Part shown: in pieces, positions 19,301 through 33,145 of the stretch | Position numbering within the stretch: the stretch's first letter is position 1 | Layout: each line of letters opens with the position of its first letter | The notes under the pieces: model-generated | What the model was told of the DNA's origin: nothing | The model's database searches: none | What the model saw: the letters and a program-made list of their open reading frames with translations, nothing else | Program-made: the position numbers and the translations under genes | Origin: Ptychodera flava | Taxonomy: Eukaryota; Hemichordata; Enteropneusta; Ptychoderidae | Assembly: GCF_041260155.1 (NCBI RefSeq) | Contig: NC_091936.1 | Coordinates: 38,204,866 to 38,268,865 of the forward strand | DNA: 64,000 nt | Direction: 5' to 3'

Positions 19301-22300
19301 GACCATTTTAAATTTCAAATATCGGTAAATCTTGGGTTATTTGTTTCTCTAGTACTAAAATTTGCAAGGTGACCCCCGATTTTTTTTCTTGATTTTGAAA
19401 GAGAATGGTTGAAAGAATCCTCAAGGAAAGTTTGAACAAAAGTTTAAGTCTGTCACTTTCGAGGTGCATACTACCTTTAGCGCCTACTAGGACAAATTAT
19501 GGCAACAGTTTTTGGTGTGGGACATGATCATTGTTTCACTTTTTTCATGTTGAACTTCATAAAAGCATCTATGTCAATAATACACGCTTGATTTTCGATT
19601 ATAGATATTCCTACTCCTTGCATAAGGTGTCGTAGATATGTTAGCCACAAAGTATCACACTTTGATCTCAACAGCATAGAAGAAATTCACATTTTCTATT
19701 TTTTATACATGTAACGATAGGCGTGTCTAGTTCGTTTGATATCATCTATCATTTTTTGAGAATCTGACTTTTTGCGATCAATATTACTAAAGATTGCGGA
19801 GTATGGCCAAACAAAATTCTGAATTTGTATCAATACTCGTCTGCTTTGAACTGTCGCCATAGCATCATGTTATTGTTAAAAAACTTACGTCTTTTTAGTG
19901 AGTTTGTCAGGTTGGGTCACTTTTGTCGCCAAGGTATTTTAAAAGGCGCCCAGGTTGCCCGGACCAGCGTCCAGAGCCAATTATCTGTGGATCTTTCTGT
20001 GTGTGGAAGGGACACTGGAATATGAAAGAATTTGTGCCTCCCTATGGTGATTTAAAAAGTACATAGATGTCCAAGTTCCCAAAACATCTAAAGAACGTAT
20101 TAGTATAGTTCGTTTTTAGATTCTCCTTTTGTACGGATTTTCCTAAATTAGCTCGAATATCCATTCACTGAGTAGTTATTCATGATTCTGTGTTATTTGC
20201 AAGACGAGGCAGATATAACAGCGCCACCAGTGTCAAACATTAACAAAATTAATGCTCAAGTCTCCCTCAACTCCGCTGGCCCTGATTATGTTCATAGCCT
20301 GAGAGATGTTTTCTGTTTGTTTATTAACATAGCAGTCAATTTGAGAAGCTGTCATCTGTAAAATTAACATACTTTCAGCAATTATTCATATACGAGTTCG
20401 TCAACCTAAATTTATGTTATCATTCCCGAATGTTGTTCATTGTGCGCTGCTTACTACCAAACGGTCACTAAGGAGTGTGGCGCTGCAACTGTCAGTCGGG
20501 TACTTATCAAGTTTTAAGTTGACGGGATGTATAGAGTTGACTCAATATATTTAATTCCTCAGCGGCGGCTAATTTGATCCGCACTTGATAAAAGTCAGTA
20601 TCTGGTCACATATTTTGGTCATTTTGGTCTTACGTGAAACGATTTGTGAAAAAGATGTATGGTATAATGGTGGCTAAGACAAAATAATTTTTTGGTATTT
20701 AATACGAGTTCTTAGGCTTTCCCTGCACATACAAGGGGCAAAAACTCTTTACACGTTATGCACTGCTGCAAAAGTAAGTGATCCGTGGGTAGCAAATGAA
20801 TAACGCCTCATGTTGCACACGGCAGAAAAGCTTCTCTTGCCGGACCTTCAGGACGTCCATGGACTCTCGATAGCGCCACATTGGCAAAAGGTAAAGGTCG
20901 GAACGAAGCGGTGGCATTGGTGGCACCATCGGCAACCCAGAGTAGCTCTGAGGGCTTGACGAGGGAGAAAAGCAGCAGATACATTTTTGATGGTATAAGT
21001 TAACCTAGTCAAGGCGTGCGAATCGTACGATGCAGCACAGAGCACAAAAAGTGCAGGTAAACGTTAGTAAGAGTAGAATACTTCGTGTGTGTCACATAAC
21101 TGCTTTCGAACTTATTCCACTGATTATACCACCGTAATATCAGGTCTGACGAATCCAGACGTGTTCTCTTTCAGACTCTATAGGTTTTTTTCGAGTCCAC
21201 AAAATTGCAATTGCAAAGGCGTTTGTCATTAAGTCACAAATTAAGCTACATCCTCAAAATGAAAACTAAATGAATACTATCTTATTGATAAAAAAACGTT
21301 GAGATACCATGAGTAGTCTCATCTCCTCTATCTATGGAATATACATGTTCACCTGCATTATCGAACATCGCTTAACGGTTAGCAGCATTTGTTTACATGT
21401 CAGTTTGGAAACAAGCATACTAGATTACCAGAAAATGTCGATGGTGCTTTGATTACAATGAAGATAACATGTGATTTTGTTATTGCAATTGTTCAATGTG
21501 AGAAATGTTTCATGGTGATATTTACTGCCTTACATAAAATTGAAAACGGAAGATTTCAAAAAATGATGAAAGAATGAATTTCATTTATCATATCAGAGGG
21601 ACCAGATTATTATGTACATGGTTATACTTGACTGACAGTTATTAAGATTTCGAAGGAGAAAGGTCAGAAACCCGAAGAAACCTAAGATTTCTTGATATTC
21701 AGATCTTATGACAAAGCTTTAAATAAGGGTACCAAAGAAATGATACAGTTATGATAGCAGCTGGTCTGACAGGTTGGACAAACTCTCAAGTGAAGAGCGC
21801 CTTGTCTAACGAGAATTACTTTTAAAAGTGTGTTTATTACATTAGGTTACTCTACCTGTTCTACTGGTAACACATTCAGCTACCAGGCTGTGACTCATAC
21901 AGGCCTGGTTTGGGTTAACATTTTATGGTATCCCAACACTGACACTAAAAGCCTTGGCTGAGATCTTCACGACAAGAGAGAACAAATCGTAACAACAGCA
22001 TTAGTAAAAGTTGATACAATTAGCCAACCGTTTCCTTTGTCCCGGTTTGTTAGTGTATCACGATTTCGTTGACTCGAATATCGTTTTGTATTTAAGACAT
22101 AAGATAAAGTGCCAGTTCCGAGTAAAATCCCGACATGCAAAGCAAAGTCTTCACTGGCCTACTTGAACTTCACTTTATTACTGAAGCCAACAAAACGAAG
22201 TAGGCTGTCCATTATTTCTTAATGCTGCTAAGTGCTTATATTGTAATGTGCTCCGGCATGTCTTTATTTTGGCTCTCTGAGCAGTATCCTTGTGTGACTT

Positions 22301-25300
22301 TAATGTTTTAAGTTAAAAACACAGGCGTGACGTTTGCACAACATCTACAGATATATTGGCGATCTGTTGAGCTCGCATAATCCAGCCATATCGAATTACC
22401 ATGATCATATTGTTTTGCTGTGATGCCTTCACTAGGTGACTGGGTACTGTAAATTGTTAGTTTGAATCTGATCCAGAATTTACCGAATAATCCTGATGAG
22501 TTAAAGATTAAGGAACAACAGAGAGTACGAACTCAGCTTCATATCTCGATCTCTTGATCCATGTTGATATAAATAGGCTACACACTAAGCTATAGTAAAA
22601 GAAGGATTATTTTGGTTCTGAAAACACAAATTATCCTCACTTGTCGAGTAAAATTCTCTCAGCACCAGCTTGTGATGTCTGCCTCTGAGATACTGTAGGG
22701 CTTGTGATTCATATGATGATTTCAGAATCAGTGCATTAGCAACTAAAGTCGTGAGACAGGGATATTCGGAAGAGAGTCAGATAAGATCTTTCAAAAAGTT
22801 CTACGACAGATGTAGAGATGTTATGCATGAATGAATATGACAAGGGAGGGGGTTGTTTTAACTTTAACTATAGTCAATATTCCTCATCTTAACAGAAGTA
22901 TATCAATAGGACTAACATGTGGTGCCTATTTATTCTGGCTCGTTTGCTTCGTTGAAATTTGTTACTAAAGAGATAATGCTTTCTTCATAACAAATGTTAA
23001 AATTAAGAATATTTCAAAGGATGTTGTGTCTCTTCATTTAAATGCATTTTCACAGATATCAAGAGCTGTTAGATCAATTTTGTGTGTCTTTTAGACAAAT
23101 GATACCTTCCATTATGAATAAATATTGTCTTTAAAGTTTGACCAGCTCCTAATGTTTCACATATTTTAATATTTAGCAGATGGCAAATATTTGGAAGGTA
23201 GTTCTCACCAATTTTGAAATATTTTACGTCATTTGATGGCTTTTTGACAAGGAGTCGATATATACTTTTTTCTTTCTATTCTATCTCATTGTTTTCTTTT
23301 GTGCCTTGTTTCAATTGCTTGTGTCTGTTTATTTTTGAACACGTAGATACATAGCTATGACTAAGATTTTAAGACTGCAGATAAGTAAGATAAGTAAGTC
23401 CGCCCAGCATACACCAATATAGGATATTTAGTGCTGGTTGAACATGAAAAACAAGCAAAGGGAAGTTATGTTCACTTCTCATTACACCAAGATTTCTATC
23501 CTAGTATATACATCACCCCCAGACTCGCATAGTAATGTTGGAAAGATGCCGCTGATTCCATAACTGTCTGGCAACAAAGCTGTCACTGGTCTGCGAATGG
23601 TGTTACATTGTCGTTCAATCCTGAATATCTTGGTAAACCAGGGTTACTGCTCACCTTTCATAACCGTTACTCCTCACCGTCTTGATGGGCATACAGGAGA
23701 AGAACGCTGTGTTTGCCGAGTCACAACTCTGAAATGGTGACGACCAGAAGAGATCGTTCGTCTCTATCCACTCGTGGTGTGTGTTCCACATATTATTTTA
23801 GCCATGTCAGTTTTCTTTTTCACTCAAATTATTTGTTTACTTTTACCAAAAGCCGTAACCCTGAAGAAGGCAATGTGCCACTTGCCGATACGTCGGTACT
23901 TTTTGAATGAAGTTTTGCGGTTAGAGCTTTTGTTGCAAGCTTTTGATGTCAAAAAAGAAAAGGTTAAACAACAGCACAAATACAGAGGTATGTTGAGTTG
24001 CAACGCGCCTTTTATTTCATTAAATTTTGATACGCAGAATGACATAACTGATCATTTTACACACAATTCGCCAATATAATCACAATGCCACTTTTGTTGG
24101 ATCTGACACATTTTTATACCACATAAATGTTAAATACGTTTAAAAACATCAAGATTTTTTCATGTTTTAAATAGTTTGCAGTTTTCCTGATTCGACAATT
24201 ACCTTGCAATTTTAGTAATTTTTAAAAAGTAGCACACGATAATCTTCAGTTGTCTGGCATCTTCTTATCATTGTAGCATCCATAGGATTGAGACGTTCTG
24301 AGTAGATTTCATATTCTTTATATTTATCATGAGGCCAAGTGACCCTTTGAAGAATGTATGTTGTCTTATGCGGGTAATGTCGATCAAATATAATGCAGTG
24401 TACGAAGAACCCTGTCACCTGTATAAAAATCTTCAGCTCAATATATTATCAGTCCTATTCAGGTTATTATTGTGACTACAAATTTATTACATGCGTGGGC
24501 AAGTGGGTTTTACTCACCGCTGGACATCCCTTTCCCACTCATTTACTTGAGTTCTTGTGCGATTCAGGGTTCAGTTGTCAATCAAATCACACTTTTTTCT
24601 CCAAGGAAAAGGAGGTATTCATTCATTTCACGGTTGTGCAATAATTTATTTATGATTACAATGTTCTTGGATCACAATGAAGACATGATTATTTTAGGTG
24701 AAGGGATCAGGAGAAAGTGCATTTCCATTAAGACCATTTTACATAAGAGAAACCCAAAATAGGCTGGCAAGCATCTCAAAGCTTGAAGAGTAGAACAATA
24801 ATTTTGCCGACCTATAGGTAAGTTTAATGCACATGCAAGTTTTAAATGGCTATTATATATGCGTCTGTTTAACACAGAGAGTAGTAGTTTTCCCATCTAG
24901 GCCGTTATTGATCGGAAGACTTGAACAAAAACACGAATTAGTAACAATTATTGTCAAGATGCCTCTCTGCGAGTCGTCCTGGATTCGACACTGTGTTACA
25001 ATCGCTAATGTTAAAGGGACAGTAGCTGTAACTTTTGATGTGTCTTTCACCAGTTTGATTTTATCGTCAACTGCAGTTTATTGTTCTACTACACGAACCA
25101 CATCGAGATACACAGTAAGGAGAGAGTCAACTCAGCTTTGAGGAGTACAATAAGCACTTGCAACTGACGTACACAACAAAAATTATGAATAAATCATCAA
25201 ACGTTAGAGCTACTGGACCTATCATAACCATACTGTGGATACACGAGATGGCATCGAGCGGAGGAAGTTCTGATGTAAAATTTTCTTTCGATTATTTATG

Positions 25301-28300
25301 TTAAAGTTCTTTTGCGCTAAGCAATGTTGACTTAAGATTTAACACAAAGCTAGATCTCCGTTCCATCTCCGAGTTTAACTTTACTATGTTTGACATCCAG
25401 TGTCTCCCATACTGTGAGCCAGACGACGGTTATTTTTTCTCTTTACTACATAGCTGTTTCTATCACCGCTAAAATTAAGGCTTTGAGGAATATTTAATCT
25501 CATTAGATATTTACTGCTATAGACCATAGGGGCTGCACAAATGTCCGTCCCCAGGGGCAGAGTCGGGGGTAGGGGTGTCTTGGTCTTAGCACAAGGTTCT
25601 TCATTCTATGGTTTATTTTATTTTAATACATTTGACGATGATTATGTATTGCCAATAAAGAATACTGCCGACCTTTAGTGTCTTGCCCTTATATTAGTAC
25701 TGATTTTGTAAAAAATTCTTTTTCTCCTTCGCTGTGTCACGAATTTGTCCCTTGACAATCTTACGTGAAGTTTTGTCACTGTGTTGCGTCGTTGATGCGT
25801 TTGATTGACTAATGCGCCAAAGTACGCAAGGGTACATTACTAATCTGTGGACGATGACACCAGATTATCACCGGATTAACTTTTAAAAAGTCAAAAACGA
25901 ACGCAATAGCAAGGTATAACAGAAGCCTTCTGTTATACTTTGTTGTTGCGTTCGTTGTTGACTTCGTCAAAGTTAATGCCTTTGCTGGTGCGTTCGTTGT
26001 TTAATTTACCCTTGGTTGCAAAGACACCAAAGACAAAGACACCAAAGGTTGGTAGTATGAGTCTTTATTGGCAACACATATCATAATCAGACGTATTAAA
26101 ATAAAATAAACCATGGCAAGAAGAACCTGGTGCTGAGACCAAGACACCCCTACCCCTGGGGACGGACATTTGTGCAACACCCTATGCCTATACCTGTCTC
26201 ACTCTCAGTCTTCTTTAGCTCAGTAACCTCAGAAATTGAAGGAGTGTTTAGTGTGAAAAATGTGCAGAGAAGCCGTCTTTGTATTTTACGTTTTGATGCA
26301 GAAGTGATGGCCTTTTGAGAAAGGTACGAATTGTCACATAGTCATGCGAAACAGGGAAAGCATAAGATAGCCTTAAAGTAGCCTTGAAGACTGAGTTTTC
26401 ATAAACTGCGAATTTGTGGGGACAAACAAGGCTAATTTCTACTTTCCTAGAGATTGTTTTTAGGTTAAAGAGTGTTGAGACTTGTATTGTCATATACTAA
26501 ATCCGTGACTGTTAGGCAGAGTAATGTTTACAAAGTCTTTATAACCTAATGAACAAATGCCATAAGCAACCAAACAAAGTCATTAAGATCATATCTGTGG
26601 AAAACCAGAATATGAGGCAGAGACAACGAGACAGGATTAAATCATTTTCTTGGGCCTTTAGGGAAGTACTGATGTGAAGGTGATAAAATTTTCGAGAATT
26701 GTTATAACTGGGAAATAGATTAGCGTGCCGATAGTTAGTGTCGAGGAAAAAGTCATTAAATCTGGCGAAGTGGAAAGAAGAAAAGAGGGATGCATTGAAT
26801 TACTGGAGGCAGAGCAGATCATTATGAGGTGTTTCATTTGCATGGCGATTGCGTGTCTCTGTTTGGAAAACGCATCTTTACTATATCATCAGCCCGAGGG
26901 TGTTGTACCAAACTTTAACATGAATTAACCTACAATGCGTGCGTGCGCCCGTGAAACTTCGACAGCAATTCTTCTATTTTCGTGCCGTGTGCAATTTCGC
27001 TAATTAAAGAATTACTATACCTGCTAGAGAATTTTTCCTTGAAATTCAATGAGTTACAGACATTAGACAGATAACTTTTCAATCTAAATCAGAGCACATA
27101 AAGAAATGGAGACAGTGAAAGAAATGATAAATGTATCTTAAATTGTCTCCTTTTAGGATTTTTATGTATCTGTTTACGTGGAGACTTTATATCCATTAAT
27201 ATGTCGTGTGCACACTACAAAATAATACACTAATTCACTACGTTTTACGAGATGTTATGTCATTTTCTAGTCATCTAAGTGGTCTACAGGACTTGAAATG
27301 CTGAGACATGATTTTTCAATGGCGTACGGAAGGCTCGGAGAGCGAATAGCAATTTCTACATTATGAAGCTGTATAAAGAACCAACGTGTCACAAATTCTG
27401 TCGTTTTCAAACCCCTTATTTACGTGAATCTTTATTTTTAATTTGTCTGTGTGTATGAGTGTCATTTCTTCATATCGCGCCTCTGTGAGCCCAAATTAGA
27501 AATGAATTTCGTTGAGAAAGATGGCTAGTCAATTACGTTGGAATAAAGCTAATACCTAAGTAGCAAAATTCGAATTTCACCCTCCATATGTTACATCGAT
27601 TAGACTACAGACAAAGTGTCTCTTGAGGACCTCGCCGGCCAAATACATACTGGGAAAGGGAATCAGCCGACCTGAAGAATTACGATGTTCTCATCCCAAC
27701 GGCAAGGATATCGTATTAATCAGAAATCAATGTTGGTCAGCTAAAACACTATTAAGTTTGCGATCTAGCCTTGATTCTCGGGCCGGATTCGCTGCAGTGG
27801 GCCTGATCACATTACCAATGAGCTGTAGCATTCCTTGGACATTGGATCTAGATCTGGCAAATAGATTCCACAACTGCTACTTCATTGTCTTGAGAGGCTC
27901 AGACTTTACAGCATTTTGAGGAGAAGACTGGAGTGGATAAATGTCAGTTGGAAACAACTAAATAAAGAGATACACATTTTGTGACTAACGCGGCAGGACA
28001 GGCAAACGTACGAAGGATCTCAAGTAGAAATTCAAGTTTGTTGTGATGAGGCTGTTGTGAAGAAGTTAGTCATTCTGTAGGTGGCTTCTTAACGCTTGCT
28101 TTCAGACTTATTGGATTTCAATTATCTAATTCGAAGATTTCCGATGGAATCGCGGCAAATACATTCGCCAATTTTCTGACTGAGTGCGCAAATAAGTGAC
28201 AGAGGAGTATTCCCTCTGCACATCTGACCATGTAACATTTCCGCCCACTAGAGACAAGGAAGGTGCGATGCTGCGCGTTCAGTGGTCCATTGATCGGTCT

Positions 28301-28395
28301 CTGCGCCGCTGATGTCACAGTTGCTTTCCTACCCGGTGCACCTATTAAGGAAGGCCGCATTACTTTGCATTCTGGGTGAAGAACTCTAACGAGTG
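16355..28395. other. Long stretch without recognisable genes
   Basis: About 12 kb in which I recognise no exon chain, RNA gene or conserved protein motif. It contains the palindromic element at 25529-26182. A short segment near 23860 (CTGAAGAAGG ... ACGTCGG) resembles the 3' ends of some retroposons. A 58-codon frame on the - strand at 20808-20984 starts with a hydrophobic segment, but nothing supports it further. Confidence 0.5.
25529..26182. mobile_element. Palindromic foldback/MITE element, 654 bp
   Basis: Arms of about 160 bp (25529 to about 25690, and about 26022 to 26182) are inverted copies with small indels. Shared landmarks are TGCACAAATGTCCGTCCCC, the run GGTTTATTTTATTTTAATAC and a GCCAATAAAGA segment that contains AATAAA. 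TA lies directly outside both ends, which would fit a 2-bp TA duplication of the Tc1/mariner kind. A second, nearly perfect hairpin lies at the centre (about 25890-25962). No coding frame. Confidence 0.7.
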
Positions 28396-28406
28396 TATAT
28401 ATATAT
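28396..28406 (+). promoter_or_regulatory. TATA box of the secreted-peptide gene
   Basis: A TATATATATAT run about 130 bp upstream of a GTAAGG donor that ends a non-coding first exon. A CRE-like TGATGTCA lies further upstream at 28310-28317. Cyclic-AMP response elements are common in neuropeptide gene promoters, but a single 8-mer is weak evidence. Confidence 0.4.
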
Positions 28407-28429
28407 GACTACCAGTTGCCTAAAGTGTT

Positions 28430-28538
28430 CGAGAATCAAATAAACGCTCCAGGTGTGAATCTATACATTTATCGTTGTAGCCGGTCAAATATCAGCCGCA
28501 AGAATTTAAGTCCTCTGCATTTTCAGTTGCACCAACAG
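28430..28538 (+). other. Probable non-coding first exon of the peptide gene
   Basis: Sequence after the TATA box ends in CACCAACAG followed by GTAAGG, a near-consensus donor at 28539. The next strong acceptor on the same strand is at 31044, ahead of the signal-peptide exon. The start is estimated from the TATA position. Confidence 0.4.
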
Positions 28539-31044
28539 GTAAGGCGAATAAGTTTCATTCGTTATTTTTGACGTCAGTGAAAGTACTCCACTTTTTGATT
28601 CTTGCTTTTGTCAAATTTATAACGTCATCAGCAAATCTTTTTTTTCAGTTATCAACCATTGTCTTCCTGTTCTGGCATATATGAGCGAGTCTCTCAGTCG
28701 GTGGGCAATTTTCGTATGTTGTTTGCTTTGTTCTCCCTCTCCAGTCCATTTTTCTCTATTCACGATCGAATGTTACTGAGAGTTGGCAATTGAATGTACC
28801 AATGAGGGTGAATGAAAATGCTTCAACGGTGTTAAACTGGTGTTACTTTACAACATTTTATTTGTTCAGTTTCTGACTTTTAGCTCCCCTGATTTTGAGC
28901 TCTGGTAATCCCTGTAGTGCCATTCTTGTGAACAATTCGATTATCGGTCGCAGACAATATCCTGTCACGACAAGCTTGCATTTCTAACATTTGGAAGAAA
29001 ACACGTAAAGCTAAAGCAGGATTGGTTTTGAAATCTAGTAAGGATAACACATTGTAATGTTAAAGATTTTAGATCAAATCGATTCTTTTGCTAGATATTG
29101 AAGTATATTTTGTATATAATCATAATCCTTGAAAAGACAATTTAATGCTAACGTTAACTTAAACTGCCAAATGCGATGTATACCTTATAGCCGTTTTTCC
29201 TTAACTTGATATTTACTTTGGGTATGTAGAACTAGATGAAAGAAAAGATCAAAGCACTGGATTAATTTTTAAGGTGACGTTGCATGTAACTGACATTTTT
29301 TTCTCAAAGCAATATTTCTTATGAAAGATGACATGGAATCATTCTCATACTACAGGTTTTCAAAACAGAGAGAATCTAATGTAAGCAATAGTTGAGTCTA
29401 AGGTAGGGGTACATATCGAATATCAATTTTTGTATTAATGATAAAAATTGATTTCAGTCAAAAACTTTATACTACTTTATAAAATTTTAATATCTAATTT
29501 GAAAATGGAGTATATGTATAAAAACGAAAATTTCGTTTTGCATCAATTATTCTCATTCTTAAATGACATGGATTGAAATAGTGACATTAAAAACAGTGAT
29601 TTAAATCATGATTTAGCAAAATTGAAACGACTTTTATTCAAAATGTAAGAACTTCAACGTCAAGCGAATTGTCGGTTTTGTTATAAACTTTGAAAATTTC
29701 ACAAAATTTAACCTAGCTGGATCGAGTGGAGTTAAATGATTTTGGAATGTTGAAAACAGAAGAAAAGTGAAGCCACGAAATCGGATGATTTGCATAATTT
29801 TAATTTAATTTACACTTCTTTATGGCCCAACTTACGACTGCTTGTCATCATAACAGATGAGCCCAGCCAACATTTTAATCTTTGGTTAATAAATTAAAAT
29901 GAACCTTTGCAAAAATGTGATTTTGAGCAAAATACGCTGGGTTATGCGCAACGCCACCTCAAATCGTCTTCGGGAGAGTATTTGACAAGCATTCAAAACT
30001 TCTCTTTAAAATGAATGGCGTTAATTTTATCACAAAAAGGGACGTTTGCGCGAAACAAGAGCATATGGCAAAACATTGGCAGAGTAAAACATGGAATTTT
30101 GTCGTCCTCTTTAAACATTAAAATCTTGGTGGACTATTCTGAGAGTACAATCTCCAAGAATACTTTGCCTCTAATCATATGGTAATGATGTAGATTTTGG
30201 GCAAATTGCGGAACGCTCGAGAATCCGTAGACGCAAGTTATATATTTCAAGTTAGTGGTCGCCCGTATTTTGGGATTACCCAACATGGCTGTACCACTGT
30301 GCAACGGGCATTCAGCTTTCGCTGTAAGCTATGATATGATACAAAACAGGTTATTACTAAATTTTCACGAGACAGGATTGAAATATTATATATGTTTAAA
30401 CCGTATTTTCTAATTTATTTGATATTCTGCCATTTACCCTATTCATTTTGGTTAAATGCAATTTATGCATTTGTAGCTGAATACTTTGTAAGAGTATGAA
30501 ATACAACGAACATTGTTAAACCACGTATGTCATATAAAACTCAAGATATCAAAGTATCCTCTACAATAAATCTTTAAGGATAGATACCCTCAACGTCCAA
30601 CGCCATTTTATTTAGTTTTGACACTCTCTGCTTGCCCGTTAATGGAGAAACTGGGGAGAACGCCGCAAAACTTTGCATGGGAATGTGTGCAAAACCCTTT
30701 CTTGCAGTGACAATGATTTCTACGTGGAGACATGAAAGTACGAGATTCCCGAAGTTGTTAAGTTGCCTTCTCGTGAAACCATGCGGTGATACGTTCACAT
30801 GGCTTTCAAAGTTTTGCCGAGTTAGTGACACTAAAATTAATGGAAAGGAGCTTCGTTAATCTGTTCAACAAGATTTCATTTTTAGGAGAGGAGAAAAACA
30901 GACAATTGACTAAATTAAGCCAAAAGAAAAAATCACTTTTATTTTGCAAATACTATCAAATGTCGATGGTCAAATAAAAAATTAAGCATTTCTAAGAAGA
31001 ATCTATATTCTTTAATTTTTCATTTGTTTTCTTATCTTATGCAG

Positions 31045-32871
31045 ATTCCTGAAAAACGAGACCAGGAAGATGAAGACTACAGTCCTGGTCGTTTTATTCA
31101 TCTTTACGCTGATCTTAAATCTCCTTGTGCCTGTTGCACATGCGCAGTACGAAGATGAAACCGACGATGACTTCGACGTGGATGCTATTGATTTTTACAA
31201 AAGAGACCCATACGCTAGAAGGGTAAGCACTTAATGCGTCATTCCGTCTCATAATCTTAAAATTTAAAATCACCCCTAAACGTTAAACCTCCTTGAAACC
31301 TCAAAATTCATAACTATAAAATGAAGGCTTTGTGACAGCAAAAGATAATTGCTTCACTGTACGGTTTGCCGTCTTACTGGCCAGCTCTCGAGCGGAAACT
31401 CACAGAAGAAAAACGCACTTTTTATCACAAGTACTGAGAAAACGTAGAGAAATAAGACTTCTTCGCAGACTTAAATATCATTAGACGTAGCTGTTGTATT
31501 TCATAGTTTGAAAATCTTCAATAACCCACTGATAAATTTATATAATTTTGATTTCGCTGCGTTTCAAGAATTCGTTTTGTGCATGGTGGGGAGGAGTTCT
31601 AGACATGTTGTCCTTTGCGACCAACGTTAACGCCTTCCCGAGAAAATATTGCGGTGCGAGTTTTTCGAGCAGCACTTATAGTTCTAAACTTCGTAGCAAT
31701 CTCCTGGTTAGAAACGGGCGTGTAAAGTTTCCGTCAAAATTGCAGTTGAAAACCTGTTAGTTTATTGCAAAAGCCTTACCTGAACTGAAGAAGAAATTCC
31801 AGAGAATTTACTTACTTAAAATGAAGGAATGTTACCACGATTTTCCTAGAATGTGACATCATGGAAATAGTTCGGCATTTTCAAATGATATGAATGAACA
31901 TTTCTGATGCAGAAGCGAAGAAACATCAATTTTAACACATTGATTTTAATTTTAATATATGTATGTACACATCAATTTTTGACAGTTGTTGATATTAATT
32001 GTTCCCATATAGAACACAACTATGTTCGGACTGTGCCATACAGCTCTTTTCATGTCGTGATTTCTTTGCCCGGATTTATTCTAATATCAAAGATGTAGTT
32101 AAACTTCCCTGGAAACCTTATGCACCGTGTGTGAGTGCTATTTATTATTTTCGAAAACATATCAACTGCTGAAGCCATGTGTGTAAACACATTTTGGCGT
32201 GACTGTATGTAAAGCTTGCAAGTTGGTCATTCTGTCTTCGTTAACCTTCGGAAAAACTGAATCTTTTTACTAGATCTGTGACATGAAACATTCATCCTTT
32301 TCTCGAGGATTGCTCGGTGATTTCCCAGACAAGGATCACGTGCTGTACGTCCACCATAAATTTACAGTTAAGAAAACTACAAATTCTCCGTGGCTGAGCT
32401 CCGAGTAAAGTGATCTAATTGTTCAAATATAACAAAACCTCCATGTGTGACTACAGTTATTCTTGACAACTGAATTCCATTCCTGACCAGCATTGCATTT
32501 CTCTGCGATTAAACATCGCCCAGTAGATTCTATTTGAACTGACTTCGTTTCGCGGGAAACGAAAGCAAATGTATCTTTTTAAGGTTCATAAATAAAAACT
32601 TACTGCTACAGAACTTAGAGGGCACGTCCATCGGAGGTTAAGATACGAACAATTTGCTCGATGGCACATTTTATCCTAATTATTGCTGATCCTTCGACTG
32701 AAAAGTTTGCGTCTTTTTACTTATTTCAACATACAGCAATTCAAGTTCAAGCTTGGACCACCTCAAATGAAAAGGAGTTTCGGAACGGCACTTAAACATG
32801 ATGGAAACACAGAAACACTCTCTTTTCTTGTAAATCTAGCGAAACTTTGCCAGAAAGCTGGGGGCTGTTGA
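31045..32871 (+). CDS. Secreted peptide precursor, possibly PDF-like, 95 residues
   Basis: Two coding exons: 31045-31222 (acceptor TTATCTTATGCAG, ATG at 31070, donor GTAAGC) and 32737-32871 (acceptor TTTCAACATACAG, stop TGA). They join in phase 0 into a 95-residue protein. Residues 1-25 form a classic signal peptide (MKTTVLVVLFIFTL ... PVAHA). An acidic spacer follows (residues 26-43), then KR at 44-45, DPYARR with RR at 50-51, an 11-mer starting with Gln (QFKFKLGPPQM), KR at 63-64, and a 31-residue C-terminal peptide with cysteines five residues apart at its end (LCQKAGGC). This layout is that of a neuropeptide or hormone precursor. The final peptide contains NTETLSFLVNLAKL, which resembles the PDF core (N, S/T/A, E, aliphatics, L, K). 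No amidation Gly-Lys/Arg is present. Family assignment is uncertain and the exon join is predicted. Confidence 0.6.
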
Positions 32872-32930
32872 AAGTGATTATAAATTAAACAGCACCATTA
32901 AGAGGTAAGTATGTAGGTACGTGCCTCGCC

Positions 32931-32963
32931 GTATGTATGTATGTATGTATGTATGTATGTATG

Positions 32964-32994
<31 letters not shown>

Positions 32995-33100
32995 TATGTA
33001 TGTATTTATGTATGTATCTATGTATCTATGTATCTATGTATGTATGTATGTATCTATCTATGTATGTATATATCTATGTAGATATCTATTGTATCTATGT
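32931..33100. repeat. (GTAT)n / (ATCT)n microsatellite
   Basis: GTAT repeats to about 32990, then mixed GTAT, TTAT and ATCT units to about 33100. It starts 60 bp after the stop of the peptide precursor, so it may lie in its 3' UTR or just beyond. The open frames of MYVC type are artefacts. Confidence 0.9.
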
Positions 33101-33145
33101 ATACGAATGGATCGATTGATCCATGGATGTATGAGTAAAATGTAG

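Noticed and set aside
31548..31760. 70-codon frame after an acceptor-like site, considered as exon 2 of the peptide precursor
   Set aside because: It gives no dibasic-bounded peptides and weaker logic than the exon at 32737, though it stays possible as an alternative.
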